Positions 1 to 6,405 of a DNA stretch of 21,263 nucleotides are shown here, piece by piece. Numbering within the stretch: the stretch's first letter is position 1; each line of letters begins with the position of its first letter. A program made the position numbers and the translations under genes. The notes under the pieces were generated by a model. It saw only the letters and a program-made list of their open reading frames with translations. It did not search any database and was not told the DNA's origin. Location of the stretch: positions 1 through 21,263 of the forward strand of contig CAZXUE010000013.1 in assembly GCA_964643895.1 (NCBI GenBank), read 5' to 3'. The stretch comes from UBA7683 sp964643895. Its GTDB lineage: Bacteria; Patescibacteriota; Saccharimonadia; Saccharimonadales; UBA7683.

Positions 1-164
1 AAGTTCTCGACATCGAAGGCCGCGTAGATAAGTTTAAAGCGCGCGCCGAAGCCGCCAAAAAAGCTCTTGAGGCCAAGAAGGCAGCCGCTGAAAAAACTGC
101 TAGCAAACCAGCAAAAAAGCCTGTCGAGAAGGAAGAAGATCTTTCAACTCAATCTGGCAAGTAA
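1..164 (+). CDS. rpmE: Ribosomal protein L31, C-terminal part (5' truncated by window)
   Basis: The open frame enters from the left edge (first whole codon at 3) and ends in TAA at 162-164. The visible residues begin VLDIEGRVDKFKARAEAAKK. This matches the end of bacterial L31, where a short strand is followed by (D/E)GRVxKF and a basic stretch; L31 is a large-subunit protein at the 30S–50S bridge. Beyond the usual end there is an extra tail of about 35 residues rich in Lys, Ala and Glu, ending in an acidic/polar segment. L31 next to prfA is a common bacterial arrangement, which supports the call, though 877 bp with a foreign-looking gene separate the two here. The zinc-ribbon N-terminus is outside the window, so C+ or C- type cannot be judged. 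A different Lys/Ala-rich protein remains possible. Confidence 0.72.
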   Translation, partial: VLDIEGRVDKFKARAEAAKKALEAKKAAAEKTASKPAKKPVEKEEDLSTQSGK

Positions 165-320
165 TAGTTGCCAGGAACACCGAAGTACCGAACTTACATT
201 CAGTAACACTCTTTTATCATGAAGCAACTTACCCGATTCAAGTTTTTCAAAAAACTTACTTCAGGTAAGTACAGAATGGCCAAGAACTAGCTAAAGCAAT
301 AATGTAAGGAATTCGAGGGT

Positions 321-378
321 GGGCGGGGTGAAGTCTCTGTGCTTCATACAGGATAAAGCCATTAAAATCACCCCGCCC
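321..378. repeat. GC-rich inverted repeat, 11-bp arms, possible tail-less terminator
   Basis: GGGCGGGGTGA (321-331) is the perfect reverse complement of TCACCCCGCCC (368-378). The 36 bases between are AT-rich and contain a smaller CTGT/ACAG hairpin (337-340/348-351). The right arm starts 5 bp past the stop codon of the GC-rich minus-strand gene, so it is placed as that gene's terminator. No U-run follows on either strand. Tail-less hairpins are common in high-GC Gram-positives, which fits the foreign look of the gene. Function is inferred. Confidence 0.5.
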
Positions 379-383
379 GGGTA

Positions 384-803
384 CTACATCTGCTCGACCC
401 AGCCGTCCGAGTGCACGAGGTAACGCACATCCGTCTGGATGTACACACCGTCGAAGCCCCCGAAGGTGTCGAGGTTCACGTAGACGAGCTCCTCGTCCAG
501 GTGGGCCGACTCGTCATAGACGAGCCCCGCGACCTCATCGAGATCGTGGCCCGCCAGCCGGCGGAAGAACTCTCGCGCGAAGTCACCCTTGTCGAGCTCC
601 CGCTCCTCGAGGGTTTCCTCGTCGAGACCGGCGGCCCAGAACTGGTCGACGACATCACTGAGGATGAGTCCGCCGGATCCGGGGACCATCCGGGACGGCA
701 CCCGGACGATCTGGGGCTTGAGCCCCTTCTGGAGCAGCCTCAAACGAGCCTGCTCGTACTGCTGGGAGGTGACGCTGCCGATGACGAGCAACACGTGCGC
801 CAT
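384..803 (-). CDS. Uncharacterised 139-aa protein, GC-rich, probably horizontally acquired
   Basis: I do not recognise this family. The protein starts MAHVLLVIGSVTS and is acidic and soluble-looking, with no signal peptide or membrane segment. An N-terminal hydrophobic strand followed by a Gln/Arg/Leu-rich helix suggests a small alpha/beta fold, and the C-terminal third is rich in Asp/Val/Tyr. The ATG at 803 is preferred because AAAGGAA (811-817) lies 7 nt upstream; a longer in-frame ATG at 824 would put that Shine-Dalgarno inside the gene. Codons end overwhelmingly in G or C (CTC, GTC, GAC, GAG, GGC), unlike the A/T-rich third positions of prfA and other neighbours. This marks transfer from a high-GC donor such as an actinobacterium. 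The frame is intact, so it may still be functional. The opposite-strand frame over the same region is treated as a shadow because this strand has the SD and sensible codon use. Confidence 0.72.
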   Translation of the reverse strand: MAHVLLVIGSVTSQQYEQARLRLLQKGLKPQIVRVPSRMVPGSGGLILSDVVDQFWAAGLDEETLEERELDKGDFAREFFRRLAGHDLDEVAGLVYDESAHLDEELVYVNLDTFGGFDGVYIQTDVRYLVHSDGWVEQM

Positions 804-1024
804 GGTAGGCTTCCTTTCGCTCATAGTCAGTAGATCTGACCAGGCATCTCAGCATAGATTTCCTATACCAAAATGCCGGGCCAGATTAACATAGCCATTC
901 TGTAAAAGATCGTACGGATCAGATATGTAGATCAACGTACATTTACTATGTTAGCACTAAATTAGCTTTTAGTCAATAGTACAACACAGCGACTATCCCC
1001 AGGTATGCATAAGATCACCACACC

Positions 1025-1033
1025 TGTTATACT
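1025..1033 (+). promoter_or_regulatory. Extended -10 promoter of prfA (leaderless start predicted)
   Basis: TGT-TATACT (-10 hexamer at 1028-1033) is an extended -10 box ending 8 nt before the prfA ATG at 1042. A start site about 7 nt downstream would leave 0-2 nt of leader, and no Shine-Dalgarno lies between. No convincing -35 is visible, which is usual for extended -10 promoters. Confidence 0.6.
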
Positions 1034-1041
1034 AAAACTCA

Positions 1042-2097
1042 ATGGAAACTGAACAGAAGTTGCGAAATGAACTTACTATTCTACATGAGGCGCTTAGTGC
1101 GCCGGATGCTTTTTCTGATCCTAAAATTGGTGAGAAAAATCGGCGGCGAGCTGAGCTTGAAGAGATTGTTGGTACGTTTGATGAAAAGCGCCTGTTCGAA
1201 AAGCAGCTTGTGGAAGCCAATGAAATTTTGCGTGGCAACGACAGCGAGCTTTCTGAACTCGCTAAGTTGGAGATACCTGAACTTGAAGAAAAAATTGCGT
1301 CTACAGAAGAAAAACTTACAGAACTACTTACCCCAAAAGATCCGAATGATCATAAAAACTGTGTGATTGAAATTAGAGCCGGTGCAGGTGGTGACGAGGC
1401 TGGTCTATTTGTGGCAGAGCTACTCAGAATGTATCTACGTTACTGCGAAACTCACAACTTAAAAACCGAGATTATGAGTGAAAACACTAACGATGCTGGC
1501 GGCTACAAAGAATTTATCTTCATGGTTCGCGGTGAGGATGCTTACAAACAATTGAAGTTTGAAGGTGGTGTTCATCGTGTGCAGCGTGTGCCAGCTACTG
1601 AGAGCCAAGGCCGCATTCATACCTCAACTGTTACCGTTGCTGTTATGCCCGAAGCCGAAGAGACCGATATAGAAGTTAAAGAGGCAGATTTAAAAATCGA
1701 TACCTACCGCGCCTCCGGCCACGGCGGCCAAAGCGTCAACACCACCGATTCAGCCGTGCGCATCACACACCTTCCCACCGGCATCGTAGTAACCAATCAA
1801 GATGAAAAATCCCAAATTAAAAATAAGCTTAAAGCCATGAGCGTACTCCGTTCGCGCCTGCTTCAAAAGCAAATTGATGAAGAAAACGCCAAACTCTCAG
1901 CTCAGCGTAAATCTCTGATTGGGTCTGGCGACAGAAGCGAAAAAATCCGTACCTACAACTTCCCGCAAGACCGCATCACTGACCATCGTGTAAACTATTC
2001 TCGATCCAGCATTCTACAAGCCATGAACGGTGACATCGATGACATCATCGCCAAACTCCAATCGTACGAAAGCCAACTTGCACGGGATAACCAATGA
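1042..2097 (+). CDS. prfA: Peptide chain release factor 1 (RF1)
   Basis: RF1 recognises UAA and UAG in the ribosomal A site and triggers peptidyl-tRNA hydrolysis. The 351-aa product has the RF1 tripeptide anticodon PAT (residues 184-186, in RVPATESQGR) and the universal GGQ loop (228-230, in SGHGGQSVN). The N-terminal ~100 residues form the usual coiled-coil helical domain, and the PCRF core begins near CVIEIRAGAGGDEAG. PAT rather than SPF separates it from RF2. The gene itself ends in TGA, so the organism must have another factor for UGA. It is the first gene of a cluster whose last gene, prmC, encodes the methyltransferase for the GGQ glutamine. Its stop overlaps the next start as ATGA (2094-2097), implying translational coupling. 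Confidence 0.96.
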   Translation: METEQKLRNELTILHEALSAPDAFSDPKIGEKNRRRAELEEIVGTFDEKRLFEKQLVEANEILRGNDSELSELAKLEIPELEEKIASTEEKLTELLTPKDPNDHKNCVIEIRAGAGGDEAGLFVAELLRMYLRYCETHNLKTEIMSENTNDAGGYKEFIFMVRGEDAYKQLKFEGGVHRVQRVPATESQGRIHTSTVTVAVMPEAEETDIEVKEADLKIDTYRASGHGGQSVNTTDSAVRITHLPTGIVVTNQDEKSQIKNKLKAMSVLRSRLLQKQIDEENAKLSAQRKSLIGSGDRSEKIRTYNFPQDRITDHRVNYSRSSILQAMNGDIDDIIAKLQSYESQLARDNQ

Positions 2098-2879
2098 AAC
2101 TAGAGATTGCTAGTGCAAGTAACCCGAAAATTAAATGGGTAAAGAGTTTACATAAAAATAGTACCCGGCGTAAGGAAGAGGTTTTTTTAGTTGAGGGCGT
2201 GAAAGAAATAGCTGCCGCACTGGATGGCGGCTATCTGCCCCGATGCCTGTTTCTCTGCCCTGAAATTTATGTTGAGGAACTAGTTTTGGAGGAGACAAGT
2301 TCTGAGATCTACACTGTCAGTAAAGATATATTCGAGAAGATCACATACCGAGGCAGTTCAGACGGACTCTTGGCGGTATTTGAGGCAAAGCATCTGATGC
2401 TCGATGGGTTGAACTTTGGGGAAAACCCCTCTTTTATCATCGTAGAAGCCATTGAAAAACCAGGTAATCTGGGTGCTATTATTCGCAGTGCAGACGGTGC
2501 AGGTATTGACGGCGTAATTGTCTGCGACCCTGCTTGCGATGTATTCAATCCGAACGTCATCCGAGCCAGTCTTGGAACAGTGTTTACAAAACAAGTCGTG
2601 GCTGCAAGCAATGAAGATGTGGCTGACTTTCTTGCCAAGCACGAGATCCCTGCCTACGCCGCCCTGCTTTCAGACAAATCCACTCTTTACACTGCAGCTG
2701 ATTTTACGCTACCAACCGCGCTTATTCTCGGCACCGAACACGAAGGTTTAAGTGCATTCTGGCAACAACGAGCCACGCCTATAATTATTCCGATGCAAGG
2801 GAGTAATGACTCTCTCAATGTGAGCAACGCTGCAGCAATTCTGGCGTATGAAATCGTTCGGCAACGGAGTTCAATCTAG
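2094..2879 (+). CDS. SpoU-family (SPOUT) RNA 2'-O-methyltransferase
   Basis: A 261-aa member of the TrmH/SpoU family, which uses AdoMet to 2'-O-methylate ribose in rRNA or tRNA. The N-terminal ~100 residues resemble the substrate-binding (L30e-like) domain, including the typical FLVEGVKEI stretch at 31-39. The knotted catalytic domain has all three SPOUT motifs: motif 1 EKPGNLGAIIR (121-131, with the conserved N and catalytic-type Arg), motif 2 ILGTEHEGLS (211-220) and motif 3 DSLNVSNAAAIL (239-250). Length and motif order fit RlmB or TrmH-like 23S rRNA enzymes such as TsnR/RlmB, but the modified nucleotide cannot be told from sequence, so no gene symbol is given. It is translated from an ATGA overlap with prfA, and the next gene begins directly after its TAG. 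Confidence 0.9.
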   Translation: MKLEIASASNPKIKWVKSLHKNSTRRKEEVFLVEGVKEIAAALDGGYLPRCLFLCPEIYVEELVLEETSSEIYTVSKDIFEKITYRGSSDGLLAVFEAKHLMLDGLNFGENPSFIIVEAIEKPGNLGAIIRSADGAGIDGVIVCDPACDVFNPNVIRASLGTVFTKQVVAASNEDVADFLAKHEIPAYAALLSDKSTLYTAADFTLPTALILGTEHEGLSAFWQQRATPIIIPMQGSNDSLNVSNAAAILAYEIVRQRSSI

Positions 2880-3401
2880 ATGAAGATTCTTATAACAGGT
2901 TTTCCTGGTACTGGAAAGTCTACAATTGCAAGAACGCTTAAGAAACGTGGTTATCATGCATATGATCCCGAACGAATGCACGCATTCATGCATCTCGAAA
3001 ACAGAATTACAGGTAAGCACATAAAACGGCCGCCGAACACACCGAGGGGATGGTACGATACCGAAGGGGCCTTCAATTGGAATATCCCCGCCGTAACAAA
3101 GCTACTTGAGAGTTACGAGGAGATTTATATCTGTTCATTAGCGGATAATATGCAGTCGCTTTACAGCGATTTCGATTTCATTTTTATTCTAACTGCTGAT
3201 GACTTTTTGCTACAACAACGTCTTGAAAAGCGAAATAGCGGACTGAGCACTACCCCTTCGCAAATGGCTGATATTCTCACCCTGCACAGGCATTTTGAAC
3301 AGAGCCTCATTGAACAGGGCGCATACCAGCTTGACGTGAAGAAGTCAGTTGAACAGCTCGTTACAACTATTCTGGAAATCGTGCATGAAGACCACAGTTG
3401 A
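2880..3401 (+). CDS. P-loop NTPase / adenylate-kinase-like small kinase
   Basis: A 173-aa single-domain P-loop protein. The Walker A motif GFPGTGKST lies at residues 7-15 straight after the first beta strand, as in adenylate and shikimate kinase folds. An aspartate-containing strand (FDFIFILTADDF) and a following QQRLEKRN segment resemble the lid/arginine region of nucleoside kinases of the AAA_33 type. The substrate is unknown. Its ATG abuts the TAG of the SpoU gene with no spacer; GGAG at 2866-2869 is a plausible Shine-Dalgarno 10 nt upstream. The 3' end overlaps prmC by 17 nt, so it is embedded in the translation-termination operon. A role in nucleotide or RNA modification metabolism would fit but is not shown by the sequence. 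Confidence 0.75.
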   Translation: MKILITGFPGTGKSTIARTLKKRGYHAYDPERMHAFMHLENRITGKHIKRPPNTPRGWYDTEGAFNWNIPAVTKLLESYEEIYICSLADNMQSLYSDFDFIFILTADDFLLQQRLEKRNSGLSTTPSQMADILTLHRHFEQSLIEQGAYQLDVKKSVEQLVTTILEIVHEDHS

Positions 3402-4212
3402 TAATTGGCTAGATATGCACTCTAAGCAGTTAAGAAAAGTTGGGATTAATTCGGCCCGGCTTGATTGCTTCGTACTTCTTGAGCACGTCCTTGCAAAAGA
3501 CCGAACATGGTTGATTGCGCATATGGAATTTACGCTCGAAGATCACCACTTGAACAGACTGAACACCTTAGTTGCACAACGCTTTAAGCATACGCCGCTT
3601 GCATACATTGTTGGTTCAAAAGAGTTTTATGGTCGTGAATTTCTGGTGAATAATGATGTGCTCATCCCTCGTCCGGAATCAGAGGCCATTATTGAACTCT
3701 TGATGAGACTTTCTGAAACACATGAGGTTAATACGGTTATTGATATTGGTACCGGGTCAGGCTGCCTCGCGATAACCGCTGCTCTACTACTGCCCAAAAC
3801 CCATATTACAGCATCTGATATATCACCTGACGCTCTGAAGGTAGCTCGCCGCAATGCCCGCACATACAGTGTACGGATTCGGTTCCATGTGTCGGATCTT
3901 CTCACTGATCTACCTGGCATGCCATCCACCCGCCACTATGTTATTTTGGCCAACTTACCGTATGTACCAGCAGATCTCATAACTTCTCCTGAAATCACCC
4001 GAGAGCCTGGCCTTGCACTCTTTTCCGGCCGTGATGGCCTGAATCACTATCGCCGGTTTTGGCAACAGATTACTGGCCGTAAAAATAAGCCCTTCGCTAT
4101 TATTACCGAGAGCCTCGCTACACAACATCAGGAGATAAGCAGCCTTGCCCAGGAATCTGGATACCGGCTTCAAACCACTAAAGATCTAGTCCAACTCTAT
4201 ACCCTTAATTAG
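3385..4212 (+). CDS. prmC: Release-factor glutamine methyltransferase PrmC (HemK)
   Basis: PrmC methylates the glutamine of the GGQ motif of RF1/RF2 using AdoMet. The 275-aa form starting MKTTVDNWLDMHSKQL matches the family's N-terminal helical release-factor-binding domain (ARLDCFVLLEHVL). It is preferred over the upstream ATG at 3349, which would add an atypical extension overlapping the kinase gene further. GGAAA at 3374-3378 is a weak SD. The catalytic domain shows LIPRPESE (93-100), the AdoMet-binding VIDIGTGSGCLAI (118-130), the acidic ASDIS (143-147), and the substrate motif as NLPY (190-193) instead of the canonical NPPY. The C-terminal LFSGRDGLNHYRRF is typical. Its place in the same operon as its substrate prfA strongly supports the assignment. 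It converges on htrA with a shared terminator between. Confidence 0.93.
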   Translation: MKTTVDNWLDMHSKQLRKVGINSARLDCFVLLEHVLAKDRTWLIAHMEFTLEDHHLNRLNTLVAQRFKHTPLAYIVGSKEFYGREFLVNNDVLIPRPESEAIIELLMRLSETHEVNTVIDIGTGSGCLAITAALLLPKTHITASDISPDALKVARRNARTYSVRIRFHVSDLLTDLPGMPSTRHYVILANLPYVPADLITSPEITREPGLALFSGRDGLNHYRRFWQQITGRKNKPFAIITESLATQHQEISSLAQESGYRLQTTKDLVQLYTLN

Positions 4213-4223
4213 GTCGCAGAAAT

Positions 4224-4259
4224 ATACTAAAAAACGTCCGATTGGATACTTTTTAGTAT
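4224..4259. terminator. Bidirectional terminator between prmC and htrA
   Basis: ATACTAAAAA (4224-4233) pairs perfectly with TTTTTAGTAT (4250-4259). The inner GTCC/GGAT (4236-4239/4244-4247) extends the hairpin around a GATT loop. The T-rich 3' arm works for plus transcripts, and the mirror T-run (A-run at 4229-4234) works for minus transcripts. It sits between two convergent genes. Confidence 0.75.
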
Positions 4260-4290
4260 TTTACTCTGATAAAACCGTTGCTGGGAGCGG

Positions 4291-5502
4291 CTACTGGGTT
4301 GTAGGTGATTCGGCAAGTGTCACCTTCGCTTTTATAGTTTTGCCATCTCGCAGAATGCTTAGTTCAACTATATCGCCAACCTTGAAACGACCAACAACTG
4401 AAACAAGCGAGCTAGCTTCGTTCAACTCAACCGAATTAACAGCAGTGATGACATCCCCCGGCTTCACACCGCCTTTCTCGGCCGGGCTGCCAGCTACAAC
4501 CGAACCAGCATCGTTGCTGATATATGCACCCTTTTGAACAGTAAGACCAAGCTCTTTGGCAGATTCCGGATCAAGCATTACGTACTGGACGCCAATATAT
4601 GGCCTTACAAGCTTCCCTGTTGTTTTGACACTCGCAATAATCCCCTTCGCCTCGTTTACCGGGATAGAAAATCCTATGTTCTGAGCATCAGCAGCCACGG
4701 CTGTATTGATGCCTATCATCTCGCCATTAAAATTAAGTAGCGGCCCACCAGAGTTACCCGAATTAATCGCCGCGTCGGTTTGGAAGAGATTAGTAAGTTG
4801 TTCGCTTGAACCGCCACGCTCGTCTGAAGCGTTAATAGGTCTTCCGATTCCGGAAATAATACCCGAAGTAACCGTGTTCTGAAACTGACCAAGTGCATTG
4901 CCGATTGCGATTACCTTTTGGCCAGTTCGCACTTTATCAGAATCACCGAGCGTAACGGGTTTAAAATTGCTCGGATTACTCACCTTCAAGATTGCCAAAT
5001 CGTTAAGTGGGTCACGACCAATAATCTGTACTTCGCTGTATCTTACGCCATCAGAAGTTACCACCGAAACCGCGCTCGTACCCTCGGCAACTACGTGTTT
5101 ATTAGTAAGAACCAGGCCATTTGCGTCAATAATAACTCCCGTGCCAGCAGCTTGACTAGTACGAGTTCTGGTGCCGTAAAGCGAACTCCGAAGCGTCGCC
5201 TGCTGTTCGGTAACAATTGACACCACGCTAGGACCTACTTTTTGGGCAACATCAGCAATAGCCTCGCCTTCTCGCACCACAGTTTGTCTTACTTCTTCTA
5301 TGTTATTTTGTGCATTGGAACTCTTACCAATTAAAAACGTGGCCGACATTCCGCCAGCCGCAATGAGTAGCACAAATATACTAGCAATAACGCCCCCAAT
5401 GATGGCCGATTTCAGCCGTACACGGCGCGGCTGCTTTACGCTCACAGGCGACGGAGGTAGATTTGGGATATTAGGAATGACTGATTGATTATCTTCTTTC
5501 AT
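4291..5502 (-). CDS. HtrA/DegP-type S1C serine protease with PDZ domain
   Basis: A membrane-anchored quality-control protease for misfolded envelope or exported proteins. The 403-aa form starts at ATG 5500-5502, with GAGGGTG (5506-5512) upstream; a GTG two codons earlier (5508) is possible but lies within that SD. A Pro-rich cytoplasmic stretch precedes one transmembrane helix (about 32-58). The trypsin-like domain carries the full triad: His136 in LTNKHVV, Asp168 in NDLAILKV and Ser251 in NSGNSGGPLL. One PDZ domain follows (about 300-395, containing GGVKPGDVITAVNS). The domain order matches DegP/HtrA of Gram-positives (HtrA, YkdA type). An AT-rich box on the minus strand, TATACT (5528-5533), gives a short leader. 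It is the last gene of the envelope group transcribed leftwards. Confidence 0.94.
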   Translation of the reverse strand: MKEDNQSVIPNIPNLPPSPVSVKQPRRVRLKSAIIGGVIASIFVLLIAAGGMSATFLIGKSSNAQNNIEEVRQTVVREGEAIADVAQKVGPSVVSIVTEQQATLRSSLYGTRTRTSQAAGTGVIIDANGLVLTNKHVVAEGTSAVSVVTSDGVRYSEVQIIGRDPLNDLAILKVSNPSNFKPVTLGDSDKVRTGQKVIAIGNALGQFQNTVTSGIISGIGRPINASDERGGSSEQLTNLFQTDAAINSGNSGGPLLNFNGEMIGINTAVAADAQNIGFSIPVNEAKGIIASVKTTGKLVRPYIGVQYVMLDPESAKELGLTVQKGAYISNDAGSVVAGSPAEKGGVKPGDVITAVNSVELNEASSLVSVVGRFKVGDIVELSILRDGKTIKAKVTLAESPTTQ

Positions 5503-5527
5503 GCACACCCTCGTTTATTTACTTCTT

Positions 5528-5533
5528 AGTATA
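5528..5533 (-). promoter_or_regulatory. -10 box of htrA
   Basis: On the minus strand TATACT lies 25 nt before the htrA ATG (5502). This gives a leader of about 18-19 nt that contains the GAGGGTG SD. No clear -35 was identified. Confidence 0.45.
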
Positions 5534-5560
5534 TAAAATTAAATCAGAAAAATACCTACT

Positions 5561-6334
5561 CTACAGCCGCGCCGACCAACGTGCGGTTAGTAAAATCACT
5601 GCCAAAAGCGCAACGGCAAATAGCCCATTTTCAAGCAGAATACCCTTATGGAGTGCTTCTTTCTTGTACGCATGATAGACGCTGCCAAGACTTGCCGATA
5701 CAATAGAAACAACAAATACCACAAGCGCCAGCTTCATGTTAAAAATAACGTAGTATTGAAGCCAATGAAGTGACAGCCACGCAAGGAGGCTACTGAGAAA
5801 CCCCCACGTTAGCCCAAGTGTACGATAATGAGGCTCTTCATAGTTGGTAAAAAAATGACGAGCTGCAGACCACGCAATAAGCCAGGCAAAGGCACACATA
5901 ACTAAGGGGTGCTTTACGAATGTGGGGACGGCAAATATAGCAAGCAAACCTATAAATTGAGCCCAGAATGCCTGTGCCCCAACCCAAAGCTCTCCAGATT
6001 GAGGCTTTAAAAAAAGGAGCCAGATAAGATATAGGAGCGACCACACAATAGCCAGCCACGCGTGAGGCGCCTGAAATATCATAATGACGCTACCGATGCC
6101 AACAATGATATCCACAAGATTCGCTCGAACATTCGGCAGCCAAAACCGCGGTTGCACTGCAAACACGCGCCACTTACTAAGGAGAACTAAGATGGTTGCA
6201 AGTAAAACCAGTTCCCAGTAGGTAATCATGGCGTAAATAACAGCTACAAAAACAACGTTTACTCCAATATGAAGCACATCACCCATATCAAAGCCCGGCT
6301 TTTTACCCCAAAATCGTTTTTTTGCTTGCAACAT
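5561..6334 (-). CDS. Polytopic membrane protein, unknown function
   Basis: A 257-aa very hydrophobic protein that I do not recognise. Eight or nine transmembrane segments can be seen at roughly 18-38, 39-53, 70-88, 91-109, 120-138, 142-160, 174-195, 200-220 and 233-251. Connecting loops are short and rich in Trp and Arg, and the basic N-terminus (MLQAKKRFWGKK) is probably cytoplasmic. No transporter signature, cysteine motif or catalytic residue cluster stands out. The start is supported by GAGGA (6338-6342) just upstream. It lies between the LCP transferase and the HtrA protease, all on the same strand, so a role at the cell envelope is a guess from context. Two tandem -10 boxes upstream suggest its own promoter. 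Confidence 0.8.
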   Translation of the reverse strand: MLQAKKRFWGKKPGFDMGDVLHIGVNVVFVAVIYAMITYWELVLLATILVLLSKWRVFAVQPRFWLPNVRANLVDIIVGIGSVIMIFQAPHAWLAIVWSLLYLIWLLFLKPQSGELWVGAQAFWAQFIGLLAIFAVPTFVKHPLVMCAFAWLIAWSAARHFFTNYEEPHYRTLGLTWGFLSSLLAWLSLHWLQYYVIFNMKLALVVFVVSIVSASLGSVYHAYKKEALHKGILLENGLFAVALLAVILLTARWSARL

Positions 6335-6345
6335 AATTCCTCACA

Positions 6346-6373
6346 AGTATAGCATTTTTTGATACAAAGTATA
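6346..6373 (-). promoter_or_regulatory. Tandem -10 boxes upstream of the membrane-protein gene
   Basis: Two minus-strand TATACT hexamers lie at 6346-6351 (extended form TGC-TATACT, 11 nt before ATG) and 6368-6373. The distal one gives a leader of about 26 nt that includes the GAGGA SD; the proximal one gives only 4-5 nt. Confidence 0.45.
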
Positions 6374-6405
6374 ATAAGTAACAGATTGGTTAAGCCCCAG
6401 AATGT

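Noticed and set aside
240..257. AAGTTTTT/AAAAACTT hairpin as an rpmE terminator
   Set aside because: The loop would be only 2 nt and no T-run follows the stem on the plus strand. The three AACTTAC repeats near 191, 226 and 253 also gave no clear structure.
219..290. Tiny basic frame of 23 codons (MKQLTRFKFFKK...) in the gap after rpmE
   Set aside because: No SD or promoter geometry is visible and the length is within chance expectation. It could be revisited if conserved.
411..833. Plus-strand 140-aa frame overlapping the GC-rich gene
   Set aside because: It is the mirror of the minus-strand gene, kept open by high GC. It lacks an SD, while the minus strand has AAAGGAA at the right spacing and a plausible protein.
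887..953. Inverted repeat TAACATAG/CTATGTTA flanking 51 bp upstream of prfA
   Set aside because: Only 8 bp, AT-rich and far apart, so chance is likely. No transposase or site duplication was seen.
2094..3401. Alternative genetic code with UGA read as Gly (code 25)
   Set aside because: prfA, the P-loop kinase and the GNAT gene all stop at TGA exactly where the family ends or where the next gene starts, so UGA acts as a stop.
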